A DNA stretch of 64,000 nucleotides from Zantedeschia hybrid cultivar (GCA_030544215.1 JARZZO010000011.1:50341587-50405586), one strand, 5' to 3'. Numbered from the stretch's first letter, positions 1 through 10,430 are shown. The notes: generated by a model from the sequence alone, not told the origin. Numbers and translations are program-made.

Positions 1-740
1 CGTCATTCCTTTTCATATGGGCAGGACACCCCCAAACTTTAATGTGATTAAAGTTTGGTTTCCTTCCCTTCCATATCTCATATTGTGTGGTAGGAACTGA
101 CTTACTTGAAACCCTATTCAACAAGTAGGCTGATGTCTCTAAGGTATACCCTATAGAGACAAAGGTAATCCTGATAAGGATTTCATGAAACGGACCATGT
201 CCAACAAGGTCCTATTTCTCCTTTTAGATACACCGTTATGTTGTGGTATATACGATGGGGTCCACTGAGAAATTATTCCATTGTCCTTCAGGTAAGAAGT
301 GAATTCAAGACTTAAGTATTCACCTCTTCGATCCGATCGAAGAGTTTTGATATTCTTACCAGTCTACTTCATTCTTATATTCTATAAACTTCTCAAAGAC
401 TTGCGATTTATATCTCAATAAATACACATAGCCGTACCTAGAGAAGTCATCAATAAAAGAGATGAAATAAAGATATCCTCCTTTTGCATCTATTGACATG
501 GGTCCATATACATCCGTTTGTATGAGTTCAAGAAGGTCAGCAGCCTTCTCACCATGTCCACTAAAAGGAGCTTTGGTCATTTTCCCTGTAAGACACGACT
601 CATAGATATCAAATGATTTGAATTCGAATAAATTCAAATATCCATTTGATCATAGGTGAGAAATCATCTTCTCTCCTACATGACCAAGTCTATAATGCCA
701 AAGATATGTAAGATTCACTTCTTCTGTCTTAGCATTGAAA
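1..740 (-). pseudogene. Copia (Angela/Tork-like) gag-pre-integrase and integrase, partial
   Basis: Integrase inserts the cDNA of a Ty1/copia retrotransposon into the host chromosome. Read on the minus strand, the segment opens with a pre-integrase motif LWHYRLGHVGE (near 708-672), then CLTGKMTKAPFSG and the start of the catalytic core (TDVYGPMSIDAKGGY, FIDDFSRYGY) in an open stretch of 93 codons at 637-356. Homology continues through 355-1 in broken frames and leaves the window, so RT and RNase H of this copy lie outside. The core Asp of TDVYGP is present. The wording of the motifs fits the Angela/Tork group. Stops and frame changes make this a dead copy. The pre-integrase motif lies only about 50 bp from the gag zinc knuckle, so the protease is missing. 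Confidence 0.85.
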
Positions 741-1553
741 ACCTTCATTCAGAGTTCCCTTGTAATTCCTTTTCCAGTGACCAATCTGTCCACACCGAAA
801 ATATTTACTTTCTTTTTCATCCTTCTTGCCCTTGACCTTGCCTACCTTGGTGATCTAATTACCCTTGGTTTGTTTCTTTCCTTTCTTGTTATTCGATGTC
901 TGGGTGACCTTCCTTTTCTTATTGGTCCGACCAACAATCATTACAAAAGATGGTTTCTCCTTCTGCATGGTCCCTTCAGTACTCTTTAACATGTTTAGGA
1001 GTTCTGGTAAAGAAACATCAATCCTATTCATGTTAAAATTCATGATGAAGGGAGAAAAGGACTTGGACAATGATTGGAGAATGAGATCAATGCTAAGTTC
1101 AAGGTCCAACATGAATCATAGTCCATTGAGTCTCTCTATCCACTCCATCATTTTCAGTATATGAGCCTGTACTGAAGCACCCTTAGACATCCTAGTCTTG
1201 AAAAGCTTCCTGGAGATCTCATACCTCTCTATCCTACCCTACTCCCCAAAGAGCTGGCGTAGTTGGAGAAATAGAGTTCTACAATCAATCTTTTAAAATT
1301 GCCTCTGTAGTTCGAGAGCCGTAGAGGCCAATATGTAACACTGTGCAAGGGAAGAATCCTCCGACCATTTTGCATAATTTAACTGATCACCCTCCTCGGC
1401 ATCAATAGGAGGCTCAGGTTGAATTGTGTCCAACACGTACATAATCTTTTCGACTGTTAAGATAATTTGCATATTACGTAGTCAATCTTGATAATTAGGT
1501 CTAGTCAATTTGTTCGCATCCAAGATGCTACGGAGGGGATTTGACAACGACAT
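741..1553 (-). pseudogene. Copia (Angela-like) gag, broken
   Basis: Gag forms the cytoplasmic virus-like particle of the element. The likely start is the ATG at 1553-1551 on the minus strand, opening with MSLSNPLRSILDANKL. A TGA then sits where the family has Trp (PNYQD-stop-LRNMQ), and conserved UBN2-type gag text follows, including KWSEDSSLAQCYILA (around 1375-1335) and NFNMNRIDVSLPELLNMLKS in the open frame 1112-855. A lysine-rich tail leads to a degraded CCHC knuckle (FRCGQIGHWKRN, about 810-765) in which the last Cys reads Tyr. The same gag family is found on the plus strand at 20048-21220. At least one TGA, one frame change and the missing final Cys make it non-functional. Confidence 0.8.
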
Positions 1554-1740
1554 GGTTATTTGGATGAAAAATAAAAGACAATATTTTAGCATGCGTCCAA
1601 GGTTCTAACTTAGATATGATTTTCTATCTTAGTTAGCTCCATTATTTTGCGTCGAACTATATGACCCTCAATCATATAGAACGGGAGATCACGACGATCA
1701 TCCTAGTGGGTCGGAATCCCAATAAGACTGAGGTGCGACC

Positions 1741-2036
1741 TTGTGGAAAGCACAACAAATTACATCCCATCACTTGGGCAGTCAACAGCACTTGCATCCA
1801 ATGCAATATCCGACTTTCGGTCTCCGAGCAGTCATCCCCTTATGGAAAGCACAACAAAGGATACTCTCAGTTAGATCGCACCACCATTACTACACAACAA
1901 TGAGCTCGTGACCCGACCCTTGTGGAAAGTACAACAATGCCTAGTTCAGTCCCTCATACCATTGAAGCAAAGCTATAGGACAGAGATCCTGTCACCAAAT
2001 CATAAACTTTGTGGAAAGCACAACAAATCCATCAGA
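1741..2036. repeat. Four spaced copies of an 18-bp hairpin motif
   Basis: The word TTGTGGAAAGCACAACAA, or a one-base variant, occurs at 1741-1758, 1840-1857, 1920-1937 and 2019-2036, with start-to-start spacings of 99, 80 and 99 bp. Each intact copy can fold as TTGTG/CACAA around a GAAAG loop. The DNA between copies is not obviously conserved. It lies in the leader of the minus-strand copia element. Confidence 0.75.
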
Positions 2037-3301
2037 TAATGGCATTCAGTCACCCTATAATAGTGGAGGGCCACGACGGCTCCTAGAGCCACGTTTACAG
2101 ATCTAATATTTAATAAAGAGGGAATTTTGCTTTCATCTTGGTCTCACCTTAATTGGCAGAATAAATATATTCGAGCTATATATTTACTGTACCTAGTAAT
2201 TGCTTAAAGTAAATGCATTCAATGTAAATAAATAAGCCTGGGTGATCATGGACTCTAAATTAAAGCTACACTGATATCCAGCCTACTTCCCAAGTAACAG
2301 GATCATCCTCGCAGTTCATCTTCCGTGTCTTCAAGCTCCATCCACAGCATTAATTACATAAATTACACGGCTCGCAGGCCGGAAAATGAATTACATGCCA
2401 ATAATTTCCAGAAGCCCTTAGGGCGAGTACATTCATCGGAGGAAGATAAAATTACATTGAGAATTAAATAGAGAGAGAATGGAGGCTCGCAGGCCTCAAA
2501 CGAACAGAGCTAATTTCTAAGTCCATGATCACCCACCATTCCACACACAATCACATTAATCAAACAAGGATTATTTTGAAAATAATCCTTACATTTGGAT
2601 TAAAAACATGAGTTGTGCATACGAGAAATTTTGGTCATGTTTAGTTTTGAAAAACTTATGTGTTATATTCAAAAGTAATCAAATAGAGACCAAATGACAT
2701 CACAGTAACATCCATACACAGAATCATTCCATACATATAAGAGGATGCATACATGAAATTATAATTAAATTCAATCAAACACGATAATTAAGACAATCAT
2801 GAAATTTAAATTCAAATTAATCATCCAATAATTAAACTAAATATAATGAAATTTAATTAAATGATCATCTCCAATTATCCTTCATTAAAATTCACAATTT
2901 GAATCTTTGAAAATTATCCAATAATTTTGGAAATCCAAAAATTTGAATTTTAATGATAATCCTCTTTAAAATTCAAAATTCGAATTTAACAATTATCTAA
3001 TACTTAAAAATTCAAAAATTCTGAATTTATACGTAGTCTTCAATTAATCTCAAAATTTACGTGATAATTGCCATATTAATTAAAATCCAATTTAGTTAAT
3101 CTATTTTCGACAATTTTCTTAATTTTGAGAAAAAATTTAATTTTTCGGACCAGTGCAGTGCGTTGCACGCCACTGCAGGAGAGAGCACTAGAGCAGTGCG
3201 CCGCGCGGGTCGGAGCAATGCGCCCATTAGTGGGAAAAAATGGCAACAAACCAGCCTTTAAATAATTAAAAAACTAATTTGGACGGCTGGTCCATGTGCC
3301 G

Positions 3302-3332
3302 TCCACATGGTGTGCCGTCCACACCATGTGGA
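3302..3332. repeat. Perfect 13-bp inverted repeat in the copia leader
   Basis: TCCACATGGTGTG (3302-3314) and CACACCATGTGGA (3320-3332) are exact reverse complements around a 5-base spacer. It sits in the GC-rich part of the leader, 300 bp from the primer-binding site. Confidence 0.85.
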
Positions 3333-3620
3333 TAGCACCCACTCATGCCGTTTATTTTTCGTAAATTTTCCGAACGGCCTATCCTTTTGCCGTCCTCATG
3401 AACGACCCCTCCAAGTGCCGTTCACATGGCCGTGGACGGAGGCCTAGCTTGTCGTCCATAGCCTGACGGCGGTCCATCCAGCCATCTATGTTCCCACAGT
3501 CTCCGAAAAATTAATTTTTCAAGTCTAAAATTAAAATAAAATTGAAGAACACAGAATAATTCGAACATGATGTTAAAATAGAGACCGTTCTTCCCAGTCG
3601 CATTAATAGGAGCCTAAACC

Positions 3621-3634
3621 TAGCTTTGATACCA
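3621..3634 (-). other. Primer-binding site (initiator tRNA-Met type)
   Basis: On the minus strand this reads TGGTATCAAAGCTA, close to the plant copia consensus TGGTATCAGAGC complementary to the 3' end of initiator tRNA-Met. One base separates it from the LTR terminus at 3636. It marks the internal side of this LTR. Confidence 0.85.
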
Positions 3635-3635
3635 C

Positions 3636-5305
3636 TGTTGGGTCGGTCGAAACCCCCGAGAAATCGTTCGCAGTGGAAGAACGAAAATAAAAACAATTTC
3701 CCCAACCAGTTCGGGTTCCGATTGATGCAACAAAAGCGATCTAAAAATCATACACATATTTTCACCTTCCATAGAACATATTGTTCTACAATGATCGATG
3801 CTGAACTTCTCAAAGCTACGAGCCGCACAAGCGTACGGCCTCTAGAGCTAATCCACACGAACTCTCTGCAGTAATGTGGTCCTCCTTCTCAAACCCGCAC
3901 AACACAAATCCCTGCCTCAAGCCCTATGGCAAGAGTCCAACTCTTGCAAGTGCTTGACGACAACCTTTGGAATGATTAATTAGGTTATGGGTTGGAGAAT
4001 ATAGGTTTATTTATAGGATCGATTGAGGCGGTAGCTTGAACCGCCCATTTCAACTAATCCCTGTTTTAACCACCTCGACAAAAAAGTAACGGTCATTAAA
4101 GTAAACCGAAAGGTATATTATATATCAATATATTATTATTAACTTATTTATCAAATAAGACTAATAATATATATATTATATATATGCCCTTTATATTATT
4201 ATATATATATTTTTAAGCCATTTACATATTCTTTTCCCAAAAGAATTTAATGTTTTAGTATATTTGTCCACACAATAATATTCCGTTCTGCAAGAGTTAT
4301 TTGTGTGTGATCCTCTAGACCCATTATCGCTTTGGTTTAAAGATTCATTAACTTCTAATATAATTAGAAGTAAATTAAACAGGTTATTCCCAATAACCGT
4401 TTAATTTGATCCGGACCTTTTGATCACGTTGGGTCAAGCAAATTTGCGTGATCCCAGAAGTCGCCAGGTTCATCTTCACCATGTCTGGCACCTATCAGTT
4501 TTCAGTAACCGTATCGCTATAATCCCTTGCTCATTCTATGAGTTCGATAAGATAGTGTGGTATGGTTATGTCAAACCATTAGTGATCGTGACGTCTGACC
4601 ATGACCTCTTTAATAACTTCAAGTTCTTTCCAAACGAACCGATACCACCCTGGCCAGGGGTTTATTGGAGCATCCATGTCATGACCTATTAACTGTCCAG
4701 GATATACTTGATAGGGAACGATCCCCTCTTAACTATTAACGGTCTTAGCATGTATTCCGATGTGGCTAAAAATTTGCTGTTTCATAACTTATGGTTAAAG
4801 TCACTTAACCAAACATTAAACCATACCAGTCGTCACGCAAGATCCCATTAATGTCGCAGGTCAAAGGATCAGCAATACTATTAAGAGAGATGGATCTTCA
4901 GTTGACATTAGGTATAATTAACCATTTGAAGATCCATCAGCGAATTAGCTTAGTGAACATCCTCCCAGGATGAACACCCACACATATGTGTTGGTGCCCC
5001 GCACTTGTGACCATGAGATTGGTTATCTACACATCATGCGTGTTGATTTATGAGTAATCAATGTCCTAGAGTGATTACTCTCCAATCGGGAACAGTTTAA
5101 GGTATGTGTCCATGTACAATCAAACTCACATTCAAAGTCCCATCTCAAAATTGACTTTACAATTACATATCTTAGGGACAACGCAAAGCAATCCATAGAT
5201 TACAAGTTTACGCTCTAATTACCACTTAATTATATTGAACAAGATTGTACAACACATTAGCCTACATGGCCCAAAATTGGCCTGTAGGACACCCAAACAC
5301 CAACA
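3636..5305 (-). repeat. Angela-like copia LTR, 1,670 bp
   Basis: The LTR has matching ends, TGTTGG at 3636 and CCAACA ending at 5305, and is bounded by a PBS on the left and a polypurine tract on the right. A TATA-like word for minus-strand transcription (CTATAAATA) lies at 4016-4008. The size fits Angela-type LTRs. Having PBS on one side and PPT on the other means this single LTR serves as the 5' LTR of the element to its left and the 3' LTR of an element remnant to its right. Confidence 0.85.
4008..4016 (-). promoter_or_regulatory. Candidate TATA box in the copia LTR
   Basis: The minus strand reads CTATAAATA, followed downstream by about 370 bp to the LTR end. Its position is plausible for a U3/R boundary. 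No other promoter evidence is visible. Confidence 0.4.
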
Positions 5306-5316
5306 ATCTCCCACTT
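5306..5316 (-). other. Polypurine tract of a copia element
   Basis: The minus strand reads AAGTGGGAGAT directly before the LTR start TGTTGG. This is the usual plus-strand primer tract of plant copia elements and normally precedes a 3' LTR. Confidence 0.8.
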
Positions 5317-5488
5317 GTAGTACAACCAATTGCCCACAGTCTTGAGGGCCATCTTATTCCGATGACGCTCAAACACAATCTATGACAAAGACTTAGTGGA
5401 TTTGCAATATTGTCTTCTGATGGTATACGCTCTACCACTACATCTCCCTGTGCATCAATCTCCTGAATCAGGTGGAAGCACCTCATTG
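5317..5488 (-). pseudogene. Copia RNase H C-terminal tail, truncated
   Basis: On the minus strand, about 5480-5400 encodes the conserved end of copia pol, FHLIQEI followed by GDVVVERIPSEDNIANPLS. This is the C-terminal region of the RNase H domain that removes RNA from the RNA/DNA hybrid. It runs into the polypurine tract and LTR as expected for the 3' end of an element. Upstream (right) it stops abruptly at 5488, where Athila LTR sequence begins, so the rest of this second copia copy is lost. Apparent longer frames across the junction (5262-5936) are chimeras of the two elements. Confidence 0.75.
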
Positions 5489-5965
5489 TTGGCAATGGCG
5501 GCTGGGAGTGGGAAGGCTTCACGCAGCGCCAAGTGGCGCATCTGTGCGGTGCAGCAGACGAGGTGAGGGGTGCGTGGCGCGCTGGCCGCGTTCGCCCATG
5601 GCACGGGTGACGATGCCCGGTGCCCCGGCATTCGCAGGGCCGACGTGTGGCGCTGTGGGCCCAGGAAAGCTGTTGCGGCTTGTGTAGTTGTTGACGCGTG
5701 GCGGCGGTGGTGCTTCGGCCGAGAGAGGGCGCTGGAGAAGAGAGAAGAAAGAGAATAGAAGAGAGAGAGATGTGTAGGGAGAGAGAGAGGAGTCTGAGAG
5801 AGAGACATTGCAGGGAAAATAAAGAAAAGCTTTTAAAACTGTCAGAGATGGAGAGAAAAATTTGTAGAAAGAGAGAGGAAGAGGGGGAGAGAGAGACTCG
5901 GTTAAGGGGTGTGTAGAAGAATTGAAAGAATGCCAAAGATCCTCCTTTTTTCTCCCCCCTTTCTT

Positions 5966-5975
5966 GGTTTTATAG
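5966..5975 (-). promoter_or_regulatory. Candidate TATA box, truncated Athila LTR
   Basis: The minus strand reads CTATAAAACC. The same word is conserved at 15525-15516 in the other LTR, which supports a functional origin. It is followed downstream by a GA/TC-rich transcribed region. Confidence 0.5.
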
Positions 5976-6070
5976 AAGAGAGCCAAATTTTGAATTTCGA
6001 AAAGATAATAAATAGGCTATTAAGCTCCCCCTTGATTAGGGGCTCCTCTTTAAAAACCGTGAATATTTAT

Positions 6071-6300
6071 TTTGAAATTTGAATTTAGAGAGAGATATTT
6101 GATTTTGATTTTTGAAATTTAGATTTTGAATAATAAATGTTATTTTCAAAATTTGAATTTGAAATTCAAAATTTAAAAATAGTAATATTATTTTTTTGAA
6201 ATTTGAATTTAGAGAGAGATATTTGATTTTGATTTTTGAAATTTAGATTTTGAATAATAAATGTTATTTTCAAAATTTGAATTTGAAATTCAAAATTTAA
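6071..6300. repeat. 124-bp tandem duplication private to one Athila LTR
   Basis: The unit beginning TTTGAAATTTGAATTTAGAG at 6071 recurs at 6195 with near-identical sequence. The corresponding part of the other LTR (from about 15620) has one unit. The duplication therefore arose after insertion of the element, or before it in one LTR lineage only. Confidence 0.8.
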
Positions 6301-6744
6301 ATTATTTTTTTGAAATTTGAATTTCAAAATTTCCTTCTCTCTTTCTCTTAGTTGGCATGTGGGCCCCTTTTGAAGAGAAAAAATACAATCTTGTTCCTTC
6401 CGGGATTCAAAACCTGGTCACTTCATTGAAATCAAGGTGGTTTGACCTCTCTACCATCTGCTTGCTTATCTCCTTATTCACATAAAATAACAATTAAGTT
6501 CATGCGGCAAACAATAAATTATTCAAATGCAGATTAAATAATTGTCGAGAAGCTCTTATTAAGAATGAAATTGTCACACTCACTTATTCCATGAAATAAT
6601 GATATTTGAAATTCAAAATTTACGAAATTAATATTTTTGAAAGCATAATGGATTTATCTATCATTCTATGTGGTTTTGTTCATACAATTGACAGTATAGT
6701 GTGTAAATTTCATCTATTATTTATCTAAAAATGTATATTTATCA

Positions 6745-6757
6745 TATCCCCGAACTT
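6745..6757 (-). other. Polypurine tract of the Athila-type element
   Basis: The minus strand reads AAGTTCGGGGATA directly before the LTR start TGATAA. This matches the tract seen in Athila-like plant elements and fixes the inner border of the 3' LTR. Confidence 0.8.
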
Positions 6758-7909
6758 AATCATTGCTAGTCCCTTAGCAATGAAATTATCGAAAAATTTA
6801 GACTACCATGATTAGTAACAAGAATCAAACTTCATTTTAAAGGATATCTATTGCAAATGGTAGGTAATTTGAATTAAATTTTTTATTTTCTCGCCCACTA
6901 TATTTGGAATCAGGACAAGTGATTGTGCATATCATTTGAGGTGCTTGGAGTTCATTTCTATCATGTTTGGTATATGACCTTTGGTGAAGAACTACCCAAG
7001 GGAGAGAAAGAAAAAGAGATCTCTAGATTAGTTGGCTAGGCCCGCTTTTCGGTTCTCGCACTGACTCAACACTTTTTAGGATTTGGTCTTATATTTAAAG
7101 ACTTATTTATTTAGCGCGATTACTTTTTTTCATTTGGTTGCGCTTTGAGAGTGCGTACTTTTTGCCACCCTCTTTATTTCGCCTGAGGGGAGGGTGCGTA
7201 CTTTTTGCCACTGTCCTTCCTTTGGCTCTTTTGAAGCATATTTATTCTTTATCATTTGATTTTGATGCTTCTAATTACCCCTTTTTCGAGATGACCGCCT
7301 CCTCAGAGTGTTGAGTAGATTGATCTCCTATTACAAATCCTATCCTCCCTTTCGTTTGACCTAAAAAATAAAAACAGAATGGATAATACTACACTTCAGG
7401 TCAGCTCCAGTTGCTCTACACTTTCAGGATCTTCCACTCTTTTCAAGTTACCGTGTGTGTGTGAAAATCATCCTGCCGTGACTCTTTATGGAGAGGGGGG
7501 CTAATTTAAACTTTTACTCAACTTCCTAACTCAATATTGATTTGTTTAAGACATCGTAAACGAAGCATGATGGATAAGAATCTCCGTTGGAGTGTGAAAA
7601 TGAAGAAATTTTTGAAAAAAATTGGTCATTTCTTAAAGATTGTTCATCATGTACAATGATTCTCCACCCCCCCCAACTTGAGTGACATTATCCTCAATGG
7701 TATAGTAAGGAAAAGAATTATTTAACATGAAATCCATAATAAGGAAAGATACAACCTGAGGTATGGGAGAGGCTTCTCCATGTACACCAAGGTGGATGAT
7801 CTTTGTTTCCTAAAAAGGGAAGAAAAGAATTAGAATAAAAATGAGAAGATTGGGTTGCCTCCTAATAAGCGTTAAGTTTAACATCTTCAGCCAGACGAAA
7901 GCATGTTTA
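6758..7909 (-). other. Non-coding region between Athila integrase and PPT
   Basis: No open frame with recognisable protein similarity is visible on either strand. A second G-rich tract (AAGTTGGGGGGGG on the minus strand, near 7680-7668) lies inside it. In related elements this interval can hold an env-like ORF; I see none here, only about 1.15 kb of diverged sequence. Confidence 0.5.
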
Positions 7910-9020
7910 TTATGGATCACTCAGCTGTATGGATTCCAATGGACAATTTTGAAGACTTTCAATGTAAGGTTTTAAGTGTTGCCCATTAATAGTAAAGGTC
8001 TGTCCATTTTTTGGATCCATGATCTTGACCGCACCATGGTCAAAAGCTTTAATTATAAAGAATGGCCCATCCCATCTTGATTTTAATTTCCCAGAAAATA
8101 AACGCAACCTAGAGTTAAATAGCCAGACTTTTTGGTTATGATGGAAATATTTCCTCACAATGTGTTTGTCATGAAAAACTTTAGTCTTGGCTTTATAGAT
8201 TTTTGAATTCTCATAGGCTTCATTGCACATTTCATCTAATTCACTCAATTGTAAGGTTCTATGTGAACCGACTTGGGTTAGGTCAAGGTTGACTTGTTTG
8301 ATAGCCCAATATTCTATGTATTCTAATTTCACTAGGAGATGGCAAGTTTTTCCAAATACTAGTCTATATGGTGACATGCCAATAGGAGTTTTGTATGCAG
8401 TCCGATAAGCCCACAAAGTATCATCTAACCTTTTGGACCAATTTTTTCTATCGGGCCTAACAGACTTTTGCAAAATATTTTTTTATTTCTCTATTGGATG
8501 TTTCCACTTGGCCACTAGTTTGGGGATGGTAAGGGGTAGCAAGCTTATAAATAATCCTATATCTTTTTAGCAATGCTCGAAATTGGGAATGAGTGAGAAC
8601 CCCCATCATTAATGATAGCCTTGGGCCATCCGAACCTAGAAAAGATGTTCTTCTGAACAAATTTCATTACCACCTTATGATCATTCGTTCGGGTGGCTAT
8701 TGCTTCAATATATTTAGAAACATAATCCACTGCCACCAAGATGTATTCGTATCCAAAGGATGGTAGAAAAGTGCCCATGAAATCTATTCCCCAAACATCA
8801 AAAATTTCAACCACTAGGATTGGATTGAGTGGCATCATATCTCTTTTGGCCATGTTCCCAACAGTTTGACATCTTAAGCACGTTTTACTGAACTCATATG
8901 CATCCTTGAAAAGTGTGAACCAATAGAAACCGCCTTGTAGAACTTTTGTTGCGGTTTTCTTTTCTGAGAAATGGCCTCCACAAGTAAGGTTGTGGCAAAA
9001 GTTTAAGACACTTTGTTGTT
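7910..9020 (-). pseudogene. Athila-type integrase, broken
   Basis: Read right to left: a zinc-binding-like stretch with CLRCQ just before MAKRDMMPL (about 9000-8835), then the catalytic core starting VWGIDFMGTF (around 8800) with VDYVSKYIEA. The second core part reads ATPYHPQTSGQVETSNREIK (near 8540-8480) and contains the Glu region. The tail at 8473-7910 (187 codons) carries WAYRTAYKTPIGMSPYRLVF and ends in a GPF-type module (RWDGPFFI). The core D (GIDFMG) and the HPQTSGQVE block are visible. The chain is split into at least three frames, with a frame change near 8600 beside INDGG and another near 8470. It follows RNase H, as in all Ty3/gypsy elements. Confidence 0.85.
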
Positions 9021-9244
9021 CTTCTTCAGGGACACATCTACGAATGATTTGATCTGGATAAATTTTAAAGAGTTCAGAGTCTTCCCAGAAATAATACTTT
9101 TCTTGAGAGAAGAATTTATCTTTTTCATTTCTTGTCTATCATTGAGGAAGTTGGCTGGTCACCATAAAATTCACAATATGTACATACCATGGTGGTGAAG
9201 TGTGAGAAATGGCCAATAGATGTTCATTAGGGAATGAATCTTTC

Positions 9245-9600
9245 ATTGGTTCATTATCTGAAATCATGATTCGGGAGAGATGGTCAGCTGCCACATTCTT
9301 GGAGGAGTAGGATCCACCTGATTAATCTTGGTTTGGCATCTTTCTTGGTTAACAAATATTTCAATGCCGAGTGATCAGAATAAATTATCACTTTTGTCCC
9401 CAAAAGGTCGGAACGAAATTTTTTCAGGGCAAAAACGACAGGTAACAATTCCTTCTCTGTGGTGGTATAGTTCATCTAAGCATCAACAAGTGTACGACTT
9501 GTATAATAAATCACCACGGGCTTTTTATTGATTCTTTGTCCCAGTATTTTCCCCATAGCATAATCAGAAGCATCGCACATTATTTCAAAGGCAAAGACCA
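9245..9600 (-). pseudogene. Athila-type RNase H, broken
   Basis: The domain degrades genomic RNA during reverse transcription. The minus strand reads CDASDYAMGKILGQ near 9575-9530 and NYTTTEKELLPVVFALKKFR at about 9472-9413, then YSDHSALKYLL with the later catalytic Asp (near 9385-9353) and RWILLLQE. The catalytic D (CDASD), E (TTEKE) and D (YSDHS) are all readable. A stop separates the two halves near 9477 (before MNYTTTE), and a TAA/TGA falls near 9582 at the junction with RT. Length is normal for the lineage. Confidence 0.8.
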
Positions 9601-10430
9601 ATCAGGAGATTGAAGAATGGTAGCCTTGGTCAGAGCCTCCTTTAAAGATTTGAATGCCTCTAAGCATCGTTCATCAAGATGGAATGGGACATCTTTAGCT
9701 AAGAGAAGGGTTAATGGTCGAGCAATCTGAGAGAAGTTCTTAATGAACCGGCGATAGAAGCCGGTATGGCCTAGAATGGATCGAATTTGCTTTACTGAGG
9801 TAGGTGGAGGGAGATTGGAAATTAGGCTAACCTTAGCTTTGTCCACCTCAATACTTCTTCCAAAAACTATATGATCCAAAACTATGCCCTCTTTTGCCAT
9901 GAAATGACTCTTCTCCCAACTTAGAACCAAATTGGTCTCTATGCATCTTCTAAGTACTTTTTTAAAATTTTCCAGACAAATCTCAAATGAGTCCCCAAAT
10001 ATTGAAAAATCATCCATAAATACTTCGAGGAACTCTCCCACCATGTCCGAAAAGATTGCCAACATGCATCTTTGGAACGTTGTTGGTACATTACATAGTC
10101 CAAATGGCATTCTTCGGAAAACAAATGTGCCATATGGTTAGATGAATGTGGTCTTTTCTTGATCTTCTGGGTAAATAGCCACTTGATTGTAGCCTGAATA
10201 CCCATCTAAAAAGCAAAAATATTTCTGACCCGCTAGTTTTTTCAAAATCTGATCAATAAACAGGAGTGGGAAATGATCTTTCTTTGTCATTGTATTCAGT
10301 TTTCTGTAATCGATACAAACTCTCCACTCTGTGGTCAGCTTAGTGGGCGTTTCTTCACCTTTATTATTTCTCACCACAATTAATCTAGACTTCTTTGATA
10401 CCACTTGGGTTTGGGCTTACCCACTTACTA
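9580..10430 (-). pseudogene. Athila-type reverse transcriptase, broken
   Basis: The polymerase copies element RNA to DNA in the particle. Blocks in order: VRNNKGEETPTKLTTEWRVC and IDYRKLNTMTKKDHFPL (10404-10290), then LDGYSGYNQVAIYPEDQEKT, an in-frame stop at about 10140, then MPFGLCNVPTTFQRCM (10110 on) and the catalytic box FMDD (10020-10009). The thumb and connection (ILGHTGFYRRFIKNFSQIAR) continue to 9580. FMDD in place of YMDD or YVDD is a common Athila variant, so the catalytic Asp pair is kept. The interrupting stop sits in the palm between motifs, so no full-length RT can be made. Confidence 0.9.

Larger units (their letters stand above)
1554..3620 (-). other. 5' leader of the Angela-like copia element
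   Basis: About 2 kb lies between the primer-binding site and the gag ATG, and no coding signal is visible. It holds four spaced copies of a hairpin motif (1741-2036), a very AT-rich stretch (about 2600-3130) with repeated self-complementary AATTT/AAATT words, and a GC-rich stretch (3150-3500) with a perfect hairpin at 3302-3332. Long leaders are known in some Angela/SIRE-type elements. Assignment to the leader rests on position between PBS and gag. Confidence 0.6.
5489..6744 (-). repeat. 3' LTR of the Athila-type element, truncated
   Basis: It matches 15041-16183 of the other LTR along its length, with small differences. The part corresponding to 14397-15040 (about 640 bp at the outer end) is missing. 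The inner end reads TGATAAATATAC on the minus strand, next to the polypurine tract. It carries a private 124-bp tandem duplication (6071-6194 and from 6195) that is single in the other LTR. A TATA word lies at 5975-5966. Long open frames here are GA-rich low-complexity artefacts. Confidence 0.85.

Noticed and set aside
1741..2036. CRISPR-like spaced repeats
   Set aside because: Four short hairpin repeats with spacers superficially resemble a CRISPR array, but this is plant nuclear DNA, spacers are 60-80 bp and irregular, and no cas genes exist here.
5262..5986. Long minus-strand frames of 117-224 codons and matching plus-strand frames
   Set aside because: They cross the junction of copia tail and Athila LTR, or lie in GA/TC-rich LTR DNA. 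The same kind of frames recur in the sister LTR at 14850-15470. Only the short RNase H tail inside is real.
6758..7909. Env-like ORF of the Athila element
   Set aside because: Searched on the minus strand between integrase and PPT; no frame over 60 codons with transmembrane or signal character was seen.
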